Shown here piece by piece: positions 49,501 to 55,738 of a DNA stretch of 64,000 bases (its first letter is position 1; every line of letters begins with the position of its first letter). The translations under genes and the position numbers were made by a program. Source of the DNA: UBA8752 sp036159995 (GTDB lineage Bacteria; Bacteroidota; Bacteroidia; Flavobacteriales_D; Sanyastnellaceae); contig JAYYEI010000047.1 of the NCBI GenBank assembly GCA_036159995.1, positions 1-64,000 of the forward strand, written 5' to 3'. The notes under the pieces are model-generated. The model was not told where the DNA came from. It did no database searches and worked only from the letters and a program-made list of their open reading frames with translations.

Positions 49501-49783
49501 CTCCTGCCTCTGGGACACCTGCGTACTGCCGACGCTCATCAACCCGTACTACCCCTGCACGGAGGAGTACGATCCGGTGTGCGGTTGCGATGGCATGACC
49601 TACGCGAACGCCTGCTATGCGGTCTACTTCGGGGGACTGGTCAGCTGGACCCAAGGGGCCTGCGACGGCAGCGGAAATCCAGGCAATCCGAACGCGTGCC
49701 CGACGGACATCAACGAGGACGGCACCACCAATGTGGCGGACTTGTTGATGGTGCTCGGAGAGTTTGCCTCCGAGTGCAATTGA
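43544..49783 (+). CDS. Giant secreted PKD-like repeat protein with Kazal-like domains and dockerin-like tail
   Basis: This 2,079-residue exported protein has a signal peptide (ALLWTLTAVLPSLHAQ). Its body is a chain of Ig/PKD-like domains, with repeated patterns such as YDWTVTGG, FWDFGNGA, WSWDFGDGNS and ITVTAEDSQG. The C-terminal 250 or so residues are modular and Cys-rich. They hold three GCTD/N...DGSC repeats (GCTDPAALNYDPNATVEDGS-type) and two nearly identical Kazal-like domains sharing YPCTEEYDPVCGCDG and TYANACYA. A single dockerin-like calcium loop with flanking cysteines ends the protein. No type A or B T9SS domain is recognisable, so how it is retained or exported is open. It lies alone between the barrel gene and a convergent VPS10-like gene. 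A structural, adhesive or inhibitory surface role is inferred. Confidence 0.93.
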   Translation: MRHFLALLWTLTAVLPSLHAQTTLGCDPDVLLAVDDTYVIQESDLPTFGASLLDNDIINVDVFSVSVEGLPPCFAHEEGSGFIFYAGGSADGNSCCGTFTFTYSLQSPNSGCIAGVTIIVECEEPKGDCSTIFLESAINSDQILDDGTVVDTTGTDCVYVCENSITTIIAPHSDQNTYDWTVTGGSLSSASQGESTAEVEWGAAGQGNVSVIITGPGGTEVMQQCVEIGAAPVADFAAPTPVCLLTPVQFTSNSTPGADHFWDFGNGASSNQVNPTHTFTTPGIHDVVLTVTTPLLNAEGDTVCCCQDTYALEIEVLSEKGPDIECITTLCEGDSACYWTNTTCPGATYDWTVTDANGNAVTFSGQNTPEICLQWDQGPFGEVSLAVSGCSGICDQPSTVQVPIISSTATISGPDIVCPGDVVVYSVPKWMDVVYDWTVTGGTVASTDGNQVSVIWGPAGVGTLHVSYESPFLLGLKAHDAPDCSGEGHLTVDILPELSFTSAPTTACTGESLTFATNATVSIDWQVSAPGIGSTSGAFYTVTFPSAGAYTVTASDPGSNYCNPDISVTVVVVDPPNPVISGPTEGCTGEDLLYFVDPVEPGINYSWSVSPSQGTLSNYFGTNTTVNWSSAAPDHELFLSAYRSTAPVCDANTSIEFNPLSPVTPLGLDQDTACANQIESYLLSTSGATNGEEFTWSISPTTAGSVVDGQGTEEVEIQWNDHTGNAMVTVVSSLCNQQETATFTVIVSPQPNPVISQTGDLCPGAFNPAELTTSTPGLDHAWTDPNGLQGFNHEFIVQNAGEHEVTVTDGQGCYGTAYFTVEAAPVPVADITSPDPDVICIPTFIDDVIMYTPTASGWSHLWNTGSTASSQSHMIQNLFGSTTYTVTTTIDATGCSAFDLYTVTESACECTGNCDCEPADQLNPTAVVDCNSVTVDNGSALATATQWNYSDGDGWTSSSSNVYSEAGCYTIQAVALVPDLNQAGAFCEVTGFVGVCIPLAADIGCDITGCSDVAFTDLSSYIDQTGAGNNIVAWSWDFGDGNSVNYSLPSAPPPSQVNHLYAGGGNYQVTLTVTAANGCTATATKTVTIGSVGMPILTIHSPLCVGEPGTHSALATNAVNYTWSFPDGVTFQGPVIEHTFTSVPASNTITVTAEDSQGCTQTATAVVTVHPEPDDPFAATLDEIVCFNPGNALLQAMPGFDTYQWLDENEVDISGATSDSYLAGAGEYFVTIEDANGCFRTSGPVSVQVLPDLSPAILGPSTVCGNDDAFFQTVGSFSSHKWFVDGNLSSTAPTLNFSGVVGTSYDVHLVVTDATNNCPHSSDTVAVEWVEDLLFQLTSPVILPCAGDDILINVDPADPSVNYTWNTGATGSSIIAQNAGTYIATGVNANGCAHSADFVILPAPDLCEVPSGCHEDCYAQLVCAPEGHQAYQWYQDGNAIAGATDPCHLVNATGLFWVEVTGQNGCTSTSDILDFTLLDCSCDFEPIIEVTSEEDSCCVMLSFDNNSTGCFYELDVHTHGEPASFYPSSDFTYISGGPADLQLEYAGGVAPIGIIQDAVRICFTGSEGTYAGVHTVGWDWSNPDEDAGCGGEFPFECESDTSTTTDSTCVSILEDFILCEDDGSLTYGFTLCNGASTPFAIGHFTLSAIVPGGVQVSQSTFDLSGTPIAPGDCGDFSVTLTGVGANPEVCFMISTHEADPATQPDAACCFLEHCVEVPPCDSDCATMVLFDSSYCDEDGYYLEFGVSNNTGYTFGQLQMSYQGQSGTIVQWVTGMSILPMTSDILNVTLDPNLLGESPFCIDLVFYEEGASGELVECCHLPWCFDLPPCDEDIFGCTDPAALNYDPNATVEDGSCEYNEICYGPSDPTYPCTEEYDPVCGCDGNTYANACYAFYIHGIQSWTYGPCGTGGPVLGCTVDEACNFNPDATEDDGSCAYPLDGFDCDGNCLNDVNGNGICDEFEVEIEVQGCTNPDAVNFNPEATVDDGSCLWDTCVLPTLINPYYPCTEEYDPVCGCDGMTYANACYAVYFGGLVSWTQGACDGSGNPGNPNACPTDINEDGTTNVADLLMVLGEFASECN
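49148..49663 (+). repeat. Two near-identical Kazal-like domains separated by GC-type repeats
   Basis: Kazal-like copies lie at 49148-49261 and 49550-49663. Both contain YPCTEEYDPVCGCDG followed by TYANACYA and a Trp-containing end (SWTYGPC, SWTQGAC), matching the C..DPVCG.DG.TY.N.C core of Kazal-type protease inhibitors. Between them are two GCT/N...DGSC repeats and a FDCDGNCLNDVNGNGICD segment resembling a thrombospondin type 3 loop. The repeats fall within the 2,079-residue protein. Confidence 0.85.
49697..49780 (+). other. Dockerin-like C-terminal tail (copy 1)
   Basis: The last 28 residues begin CPTDINEDGTTNVADLL and end with a second cysteine at the penultimate position. The calcium-loop positions D-x-N-x-D-G, N at 9 and D at 12 are all filled. 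The same tail ends the two proteins encoded at 53570-55738 and 55735-57660. Confidence 0.75.
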
Positions 49784-49790
49784 CGGTGAC

Positions 49791-49820
49791 CTGCCCCCCG
49801 GCCTGACGGTCGGGGGGCAG
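49791..49820. terminator. GC-rich hairpin between convergent genes
   Basis: A perfect 10-bp stem (CTGCCCCCCG at 49791-49800 with CGGGGGGCAG at 49811-49820) surrounds a 10-base loop. It lies just after the stop of the giant gene and before the stop of the convergent VPS10-like gene. There is no T tract on the plus strand, so bidirectional termination is plausible but not certain. Confidence 0.5.
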
Positions 49821-49837
49821 CGCCATCGGTTTCCTGC

Positions 49838-52800
49838 TTAGTCCTCGAACTCGCCGAAGAGCGGCCAGTCGACCGCCTCGACCTCGGCGCGCCAGGCGGC
49901 GAACACCTCCCGAATCCGGCCGAGGTGGTCCTCGGCGTCAGTGACAGCCCGGTCGAGGGCCTTGAGGGCATCATCCGCATTGGAACCCGGCGCGGCGAGT
50001 CCACCATCAGCGTAACTCATCGCATGCCACAGGCGGTCCGAAATCCGGACCTCGGCATCATAGCCGTTGAAGTCCTCCGGCGTGAAGTAGCGCTCATCGA
50101 GTTCGGTCCATTCGCCCTGCAGCGAATCCGTCAGCTCCTGCACCGCCTGGTACGTGGTGTCGCCCTTCTCCATGCTGCGCTTGGCGTGTGCCATCCGGTC
50201 CGACACGGCGTCCTCGGCGCGGCGCATCCGCTTGAGCTCCTCGTAGACGTCGTCCGCCCGGCCCGAGACCGAGTAAATGCGGTCCATGTGGGCCCGCTGG
50301 TCCGCCATGATGTCGATCGACGGGGCGCGGCGCGGGTCGGCCATCACCTCGATGTCCGTCTCCCCCCACTGGCGGACACCGTCCTCTCCCGCCACCTCGA
50401 CGACCAAACGATAGACCCCCGGGTCCACAGGGAATCCGCCACCCGGACGGGCATCCTCGTCCCGCTTGCGGCGGGAGGGCCAGAACGAACCCGTGCCCCG
50501 CATGTCCCAGCGGATCATGTCCATGCCGCCCTCGGGGTCGGCGTCCATCGTCCGGACCGTATCCCCTTCGGCATTCAGCACATGGACGAGCAGGCTCTCC
50601 TCCTTGCTGAGGGCCTCGATGCTGTCGCTGTTGAAATGGCAACGCACCCGGGCGCCGCGACCGCGGTTCTCTCCGGACCAGTAGGCATCCGCCGGGAATC
50701 GCTCGCCGGCCGGCCGGCGCCATTCGGCCATCACTGCCGCATCGGGGCTGAACATCGTGCAGGCCGCTCCTCCAAAGTCATTGTCCTCGCCACCGGCCAC
50801 CCAGGCCCGGATGACCTCGAGGCCATCGACGATGTAGACGCCCCGCCCAAACGTGCCAAGCACGAGGTCCGCCTCCCGCTCCTGCAGGACCATGTCCCTT
50901 ACGGGAACCGCCGGAACCCCCTCCTTCCAGCGCTGCCAGGCAAAGCCACCATCGTGGCTCCACCACAGGCCCTGTTCGGTGCCGCACCAGATGAGGTCGG
51001 CCACCTCCGGGTCTTGCAACACGCATTGGACATGGCCCAGCACATCGTCGCCATCGACGATCCGCTCCCACTTTGCGCCCCCGTCGCGGGTGCGGTAGAG
51101 GTAGGGCGTCCAGTCGTTGCGGCGGTAGTTGTTGGCTGCCACATAGACCTCATCCGGGTTGTGGGGTGAGATGCGCACCTGGGAAATCCAGCTGCCCGCC
51201 GGCAGGCCCTTTAGCCGAATCGCCAGCGACTCCCAGGTCTCTCCGCCATTGACGGTCCGGTGGAGCTGCCCGTCGTCCGAAGACGCCCAGATCTCGTCCG
51301 GGCGGTCGGGGTGCGGGGTGATGCAGAGCAGCGTCGTGTGGTTCTCCGCGTTCGTGGCGTCTATGGTGAGGCCTCCGCTTTCGGCCTGCTTTTGCTTCTC
51401 CGGGTCGTTGGTCGTCAGGTCGGGCGACAGAATGGTCCACGACTGGCCGCGGTCCGCGCTGTAATGGACGAACTGGCTGCCGAAGTAGACCCCGTTCGGG
51501 TCGTGCGGATCCACTGCAATGGCCGCATTCCAATTGTAGCGGAGCTCAACCGTGTCGGGGTGGTTCGGCTGGATGTAGGCCATGGCCCCCGTCGGGATGT
51601 GGAGGCGGTAGACATTGCCCCCCTGGGACATCGAGTACGCCATGTCCGGGTCGCCGGGCATCGGCACGACATCGAAGCCATCGCCGAAGCTGATCTCCTG
51701 CCAATCCTCGTTGCGGATGCCGTCGCCATGCCACACGTAGGCGGGCGCCTTCCACGAGCCGTTGTCCTGCAGGCCACCGTAGACGTTGTACGGCATGTCA
51801 TCGTCGACGTTGATGTGGTAGAACTGGCCGACGGGCAAATTGTGGACGAAGGTCCAAGTCTCACCTCCGTCGCGGCTGATGTTGATGCCCCCGTCATTTC
51901 CGTTGAGGATGAAATCCGAATCATTCGGGTCCTGATACCAGGCGTGATGGTCCGGGTGCGCTCCACTATAGGGGAGGATGACCTCGAACGTCCGTCCCCC
52001 GTCCGTGCTCTCGCTGACCATGCTGTAGAGGTTGAAGAGGCGATCCGGGTCCTGGGGATCGGCGTGGATCTCGGCATAATAGAATGGCCGGTTGCCGATG
52101 TTCTTGGTGGACACGAGGTCCCAATTCTGGCCGCCGTCGGTCGACTTGTACAAGCCCGTCTTCTTGGATTCGATGAGGGCGTAAACGATGTCCGGATCGG
52201 CCGGGCTCATCGTCAAGCCCATCCGGCCGAGCTCACCACCCGGAAGCCCCTCGTCCTCCCCAAGGCGGTCCCAATTGTCGCCGCCGTCATGGGTCACGTA
52301 CAGACCGCTGCCCTCGCCGCCGGAGGTGAAAAACCAGGGCTCGCGGTGGAAGGACCACATGGCAGCAAACAGCTTGTCGGGATTGCTCGGGTCCATGATC
52401 ATCTCGGCACAACCGGTGGTGTCGTCGATGGAAAGCACGTGGTCCCAGGTCTCGCCTCCGTCCCGCGTGCGAAACACGCCGCGCTCCGGGTTGGGCCCCC
52501 AGGCCGAGCCCATCGCAGCCACGAAAACCGTCTTCGGGTCGGTCGGATGGATACGGATGCGGTGAATGGTCCGGGTGTCCTCGAGGCCCATCATGCGCCA
52601 GGTCGCCCCACCGTCGATGGAGCGGTAGATGCCGCGGCCGGACGTGTGGCTGTTGCGCGGGTTGCCCTCGCCCGTGCCGGCCCAGAGGACGTCGGGGTTG
52701 GAAGGCGCCACCGCCACCGAGCCGATGCTCAGGATGTCCTGGTCATCGAAGAGGGGCTCCCAGGTGGCCCCACTGGAGGGGCTCCGCCAGAGTCCGCCGC

Positions 52801-52996
52801 TGGCCGTCCCGGCATAGATGATGTCCCGGTCGGTCGGGTCCACAGCCAGCGAGGTAACGCGGCCACTCATCGTGCCCGGACCAATGTGCCGGACGGGGTG
52901 GTCCTCGAAGGGGTCCTGGGCGAGGCCCGTGGGCAGACCGAACAGGGCCGCACAGAAAAACAGAAGCAAAAGACGGAAGGCGTGGAGCTGGTTCAT
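49838..52996 (-). CDS. VPS10/BNR-repeat (sortilin-like beta-propeller) secreted protein
   Basis: This protein of 1,052 residues has a signal peptide (LLLLFFCAALFGLPTGLAQ) and a beta-propeller core. It is built from many Asp-box/BNR repeats of the type SxDGGxTW (YRSIDGGATWRMM, FRTRDGGETWDHV, YKSTDGGQNWDLV, HRTVNGGETWESL, YRTRDGGAKWERI). This is the VPS10/sortilin-like glycosyl-hydrolase annotation common in Bacteroidota. The start GPGTMSGRVTSLAVDPTDRD is typical. The C-terminal 200 or so residues are a helical, charged domain without homologues that I recognise. Enzymatic activity is unproven; the name glycosyl hydrolase in databases is inherited from the BNR fold. I chose the ATG at 52996, five bases after a near-consensus TATCTTGG box, over an upstream start with an Arg-rich extension. 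Confidence 0.9.
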   Translation of the reverse strand: MNQLHAFRLLLLFFCAALFGLPTGLAQDPFEDHPVRHIGPGTMSGRVTSLAVDPTDRDIIYAGTASGGLWRSPSSGATWEPLFDDQDILSIGSVAVAPSNPDVLWAGTGEGNPRNSHTSGRGIYRSIDGGATWRMMGLEDTRTIHRIRIHPTDPKTVFVAAMGSAWGPNPERGVFRTRDGGETWDHVLSIDDTTGCAEMIMDPSNPDKLFAAMWSFHREPWFFTSGGEGSGLYVTHDGGDNWDRLGEDEGLPGGELGRMGLTMSPADPDIVYALIESKKTGLYKSTDGGQNWDLVSTKNIGNRPFYYAEIHADPQDPDRLFNLYSMVSESTDGGRTFEVILPYSGAHPDHHAWYQDPNDSDFILNGNDGGINISRDGGETWTFVHNLPVGQFYHINVDDDMPYNVYGGLQDNGSWKAPAYVWHGDGIRNEDWQEISFGDGFDVVPMPGDPDMAYSMSQGGNVYRLHIPTGAMAYIQPNHPDTVELRYNWNAAIAVDPHDPNGVYFGSQFVHYSADRGQSWTILSPDLTTNDPEKQKQAESGGLTIDATNAENHTTLLCITPHPDRPDEIWASSDDGQLHRTVNGGETWESLAIRLKGLPAGSWISQVRISPHNPDEVYVAANNYRRNDWTPYLYRTRDGGAKWERIVDGDDVLGHVQCVLQDPEVADLIWCGTEQGLWWSHDGGFAWQRWKEGVPAVPVRDMVLQEREADLVLGTFGRGVYIVDGLEVIRAWVAGGEDNDFGGAACTMFSPDAAVMAEWRRPAGERFPADAYWSGENRGRGARVRCHFNSDSIEALSKEESLLVHVLNAEGDTVRTMDADPEGGMDMIRWDMRGTGSFWPSRRKRDEDARPGGGFPVDPGVYRLVVEVAGEDGVRQWGETDIEVMADPRRAPSIDIMADQRAHMDRIYSVSGRADDVYEELKRMRRAEDAVSDRMAHAKRSMEKGDTTYQAVQELTDSLQGEWTELDERYFTPEDFNGYDAEVRISDRLWHAMSYADGGLAAPGSNADDALKALDRAVTDAEDHLGRIREVFAAWRAEVEAVDWPLFGEFED

Positions 52997-53001
52997 CGAC
53001 G

Positions 53002-53009
53002 CCAAGATA
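53002..53009 (-). promoter_or_regulatory. Candidate -7 element directly before the VPS10-like gene
   Basis: TATCTTGG on the minus strand differs from TAnnTTTG at one position and ends 5 bases before the ATG at 52996. No well-placed -33 element is seen in the GC-rich upstream DNA, so the call is tentative. Confidence 0.35.
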
Positions 53010-53168
53010 CCGCGCCGACCGGGGCGCACGGCCGCTCAGGGGAGCAGGTGGCCGGAGGGAGATAACCATTGTCATTCCCGAGGCACACGGACGTCAATTC
53101 CGCCGCTCGGAAGCCCCCGCATGTTTGCTCTGTCAACGGACAACAAACCACCTCAAACCCCACCAGTC

Positions 53169-53495
53169 ATGAACAAGTTCACCTCCCTCTCCGCCGCTTT
53201 CGCCTTCCTCGCCTTCTTCGCCACGGCGAATGCCGCTGTCGTCTCCTCCGATGCCAACCAGAACATGGTCACGCTCGACCTCACGGACGACATCACCCAG
53301 GAATCCATCACGATGGACGCCCTCGTCCAACTGCCCGACGGCAGCACGACCCGCAAGACGAAGACCTACCGCAACATGCAGGAGGCCGTCGAGGGGTACG
53401 CCAAGTTCGTCGTCACCCTCCCCTACGGTTCCCGACTGATTCGGGTCCAGTTCTCCAATGAGCTTGGACAGACAGTCTTCGCTGCACAAGGCTGA
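53169..53495 (+). CDS. Small secreted hypothetical protein
   Basis: This 108-residue protein has a signal peptide (MNKFTSLSAAFAFLAFFATANA), after which about 85 residues remain. They include VSSDANQNMVTLDLTDDI and a basic TTRKTKTYRNMQEAVEGYAKF, with strands near the end (FVVTLPYGSRLIRVQFSNELGQTVF). No T9SS tail is present and I recognise no family. A good terminator follows and the 172 bases upstream are non-coding, so it is a separate, probably well-expressed transcription unit. It may be a small periplasmic or secreted factor. Function is unknown. Confidence 0.75.
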   Translation: MNKFTSLSAAFAFLAFFATANAAVVSSDANQNMVTLDLTDDITQESITMDALVQLPDGSTTRKTKTYRNMQEAVEGYAKFVVTLPYGSRLIRVQFSNELGQTVFAAQG

Positions 53496-53520
53496 ATCCC
53501 GCACGCACACCCGTTTCGAG

Positions 53521-53552
53521 AAGGGCCGCCCTCACCGGGTGGCCCTTTTCCA
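53521..53552 (+). terminator. Rho-independent terminator after the small secreted protein gene
   Basis: AAGGGCCGCCC (53521-53531) pairs with GGGTGGCCCTT (53537-53547), including one G-T pair, around a 5-base loop. A short T run follows. It sits 26 bases after the stop codon. Confidence 0.75.
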
Positions 53553-53569
53553 TGTCCGTCAATCCAACC

Positions 53570-55738
53570 TCAATCGCAGGGTCCTCCGAACCCTCCGAGC
53601 AGAAGGAGCAGATCTGAGGCGGACACCACCTCATCCCCATTGACGTCTCCGGGACAGTCCTCGGGAAGGGAAGTACACACGCCTCCCCAGGGATCCCATT
53701 CACTGCCCTGCCCGCAATACACCAGAGGGCCATTGTAGGCCCCAATGTTGGGCGGGTCAATGTGCGACACCGGAAACCCGAAGAAATCCCGGCCTCCGTT
53801 GTGGTGGAGCCAGTCTCCCTGATCCGCACTGCCCCCGATCCAGCGTCCAGCCCCGACGGCCTCGCTGGCATTCCCCACACGAAACGGCACCGGATCGTCC
53901 ACTCCCGATGTCCCAGAATAGAGCAAATCGGGATCGAAGAACACGGCCTCGTTCAATAGGTCCACATCGAGATCGAACCGCGCCGAATCACAGAACAGAT
54001 TGTGGCTGATGTCGAGGATGTTGTCCTCGTTTCGAATCCACGTGGGAATCAAGGGGCCTTCCGACGTGGCCACGATGAGGTTGTTCCAGCAGTGTACGTC
54101 TCCCACCTCGGGCCAGAAGTAGATCTCGGGGTTCAAGGTGTCCGTCACGAAGACCGTGTTGTTGTAGATGAACGTCTCCGTGCTCGGGCACCGCACGGTG
54201 CTGCTTCCACAGTAATTGCCGACCCAGAAGATCTTGCCCTTCTTGTCCCAAGGTTCCCCATCCGGGTCCTCCCGGTATCCGTCGTTGACACTGATGTTGT
54301 AGCGGTATCCACAGCGGATGTTGTCCCCGAGGATCTCGACGAATCCCCCCTCATTGTGGTAGCTGAAATTGTACTGGAGAACCACGTTCTCGTTTCCATA
54401 ATCGATGTGGGCCCCATAGGAATCTCCCGGCCCATGGGCGTTGAGGAAACGGTTCTCCTGAATCACAACATCCTGGCAATCGAAGGGCCAGAGACCGCTG
54501 CCCCGCTTCCACATCCGGTCGTCCTGACTCGACCCCGTGTGGTTGAACGTGCAGCCCTCGACCAGCACGTTTCGGCTCTTGTTGGGCACAAACCCGGATC
54601 CCCCTGTGTGGAGGAAGCCACAGCCCCGCACCGTGATGCCCTCGTTCTTGTAGGCGTCGATCCCGACCAGGCCCAGCGACTTGACCCAAATGGCATAATG
54701 GCCGGTCCGCTCGAATTCACACCCCTCCACCAGCACATCGGAAATCAAGCGCACCTCGCCATCCAGTTCTGTGCCATCGCAGAGCAACTGCCCATCATTC
54801 ACGGTCAGGGCATCGAATCCAACGTCCCCGCTGGACACCTGCATCCGAACGGTCCGCTCATGGCCGACCTCCGGCACTTCAATCAGGTTGTCCCCGAGTT
54901 CGAGGGGAATGGCAGGGCCATTGTACCAGGACCCATCGGCCAGCGTCCGGACAATCCGCCCATCCGCACCAGACAGAGGAAGGGCCGTCACATGAAGACC
55001 AATCGTTTGAGAGGCCCCACTGTCGACCGAGTCCGGGGTGGTCACCGTGACCACGCGCGGCCACGAGGCATTCGGCCCTGGGTCGAACAAACTGCATGCG
55101 CCCGTGCTGGTCGCATTGGGGGTGTTGGACCGGGTCTCGAACTTGATGCCGTACCCCTGGTGGACGAAATTGTCATTGACCGGCGTGGGGAAGATGTCAT
55201 GGATGAACAGGCTGTCCATCCGGAAGTGGTCGAGCGATCGCCCGTCCGCCACCACCTTCACGCCGAAGCGCACATCGCGGCCTGAACCCCAGCTGTTGGT
55301 CTCGCCCCCGAATCCATCCAGCTTCTTGGTGACGCCGAATTCATCGAGGTGGGAGGCCTCATTGGTCAACTCAAGGTTGCGCAGGACAATGTGGTCCTCA
55401 TTGTACAGCAGGATGGCCGCCTGATAGCCATCCCCATCGAGGATGGGCCGGGCACCTGCCCCGTACCGGTCAATCACGATTGGGGCTTCCGCCGTGCCGG
55501 ACCCTTTGGGCCAGAACATGCCGGTCCAGCTGTCTCCCGCCTTGAACAGAACCGTATCGCCGGGTTGCAGGGAGAGGGCATTCAAGGCCGACAGCGAAGC
55601 CAGCGGCTGGTCGAGGCTGCCCGAATGGCTGTCATCGCCTTCGGAACTGCTGACATGGTAGATCGTCGCTTGGGCCAAGGCAGGGCCCAGACACAAAACG
55701 AGGCCGAGCAAAAAGCGTCTGACGCAACGGGGGGTCAC
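53570..55738 (-). CDS. Secreted right-handed beta-helix protein with inserted repeat module and dockerin-like tail
   Basis: This protein of 722 residues has a signal peptide (FLLGLVLCLGPALAQA). It is a parallel beta-helix protein of the pectate-lyase-like or right-handed beta-helix class. Helix rungs are visible in IVLRNLELTNEA, VLVEGCEFERTGHYAIWV, ITVRGCGFLHTGGSGF, NVLVEGCTFNHTG and VVIQENRFLNAHGPGDSYG. From residue 215 to 320 it carries a separate 106-residue module that aligns without gaps to the tandem repeats of the upstream neighbour. It ends with YCGQGSEWDP plus the dockerin-like tail. I use the GTG at 55738, which overlaps the upstream TGA (GTGA), because nearly all coupled genes here overlap in this way. 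A GTG two codons earlier is also in frame. A polysaccharide lyase or depolymerase activity is plausible from the fold and neighbouring carbohydrate genes. Confidence 0.88.
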   Translation of the reverse strand: MTPRCVRRFLLGLVLCLGPALAQATIYHVSSSEGDDSHSGSLDQPLASLSALNALSLQPGDTVLFKAGDSWTGMFWPKGSGTAEAPIVIDRYGAGARPILDGDGYQAAILLYNEDHIVLRNLELTNEASHLDEFGVTKKLDGFGGETNSWGSGRDVRFGVKVVADGRSLDHFRMDSLFIHDIFPTPVNDNFVHQGYGIKFETRSNTPNATSTGACSLFDPGPNASWPRVVTVTTPDSVDSGASQTIGLHVTALPLSGADGRIVRTLADGSWYNGPAIPLELGDNLIEVPEVGHERTVRMQVSSGDVGFDALTVNDGQLLCDGTELDGEVRLISDVLVEGCEFERTGHYAIWVKSLGLVGIDAYKNEGITVRGCGFLHTGGSGFVPNKSRNVLVEGCTFNHTGSSQDDRMWKRGSGLWPFDCQDVVIQENRFLNAHGPGDSYGAHIDYGNENVVLQYNFSYHNEGGFVEILGDNIRCGYRYNISVNDGYREDPDGEPWDKKGKIFWVGNYCGSSTVRCPSTETFIYNNTVFVTDTLNPEIYFWPEVGDVHCWNNLIVATSEGPLIPTWIRNEDNILDISHNLFCDSARFDLDVDLLNEAVFFDPDLLYSGTSGVDDPVPFRVGNASEAVGAGRWIGGSADQGDWLHHNGGRDFFGFPVSHIDPPNIGAYNGPLVYCGQGSEWDPWGGVCTSLPEDCPGDVNGDEVVSASDLLLLLGGFGGPCD
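53573..53719 (-). other. Dockerin-like C-terminal tail with YCG linker (copy 2)
   Basis: The last 49 residues comprise the linker YCGQGSEWDPWGGVC and a tail starting CPGDVNGDEVVSASDLL. The calcium-loop Gly at position 6 is replaced by Glu, but the Asp at 1, 5 and 12 are kept. The arrangement matches the neighbouring protein's C-terminus. Confidence 0.75.
54779..55096 (-). repeat. Single 106-residue module inserted in the beta-helix protein
   Basis: This segment encodes a module that begins CSLFDPGPNASWP and ends DALTVNDGQLLC. It aligns without gaps over 106 residues to each of the four tandem modules of the upstream gene, with conserved GPNxxWP, VTVTTPDS, RIVxT, NGxW, LxxGxNxI and VSSGxVxFDALTVN. 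It sits between two beta-helix rungs, so it is a domain insertion. Confidence 0.85.

Noticed and set aside
49148..49663. Kazal-like domains as a sign of eukaryotic contamination
   Set aside because: They are inside a bacterial PKD-type secreted protein with a Bacteroidota signal peptide, no introns, and matching base composition.
51260..53065. Plus-strand frame opposite the VPS10-like gene
   Set aside because: Same antisense pattern. The BNR repeats on the minus strand are unmistakable.
53570..55738. True cellulosomal dockerin
   Set aside because: Only one calcium-loop repeat is present and no cohesin is visible, so I call the tail dockerin-like only.
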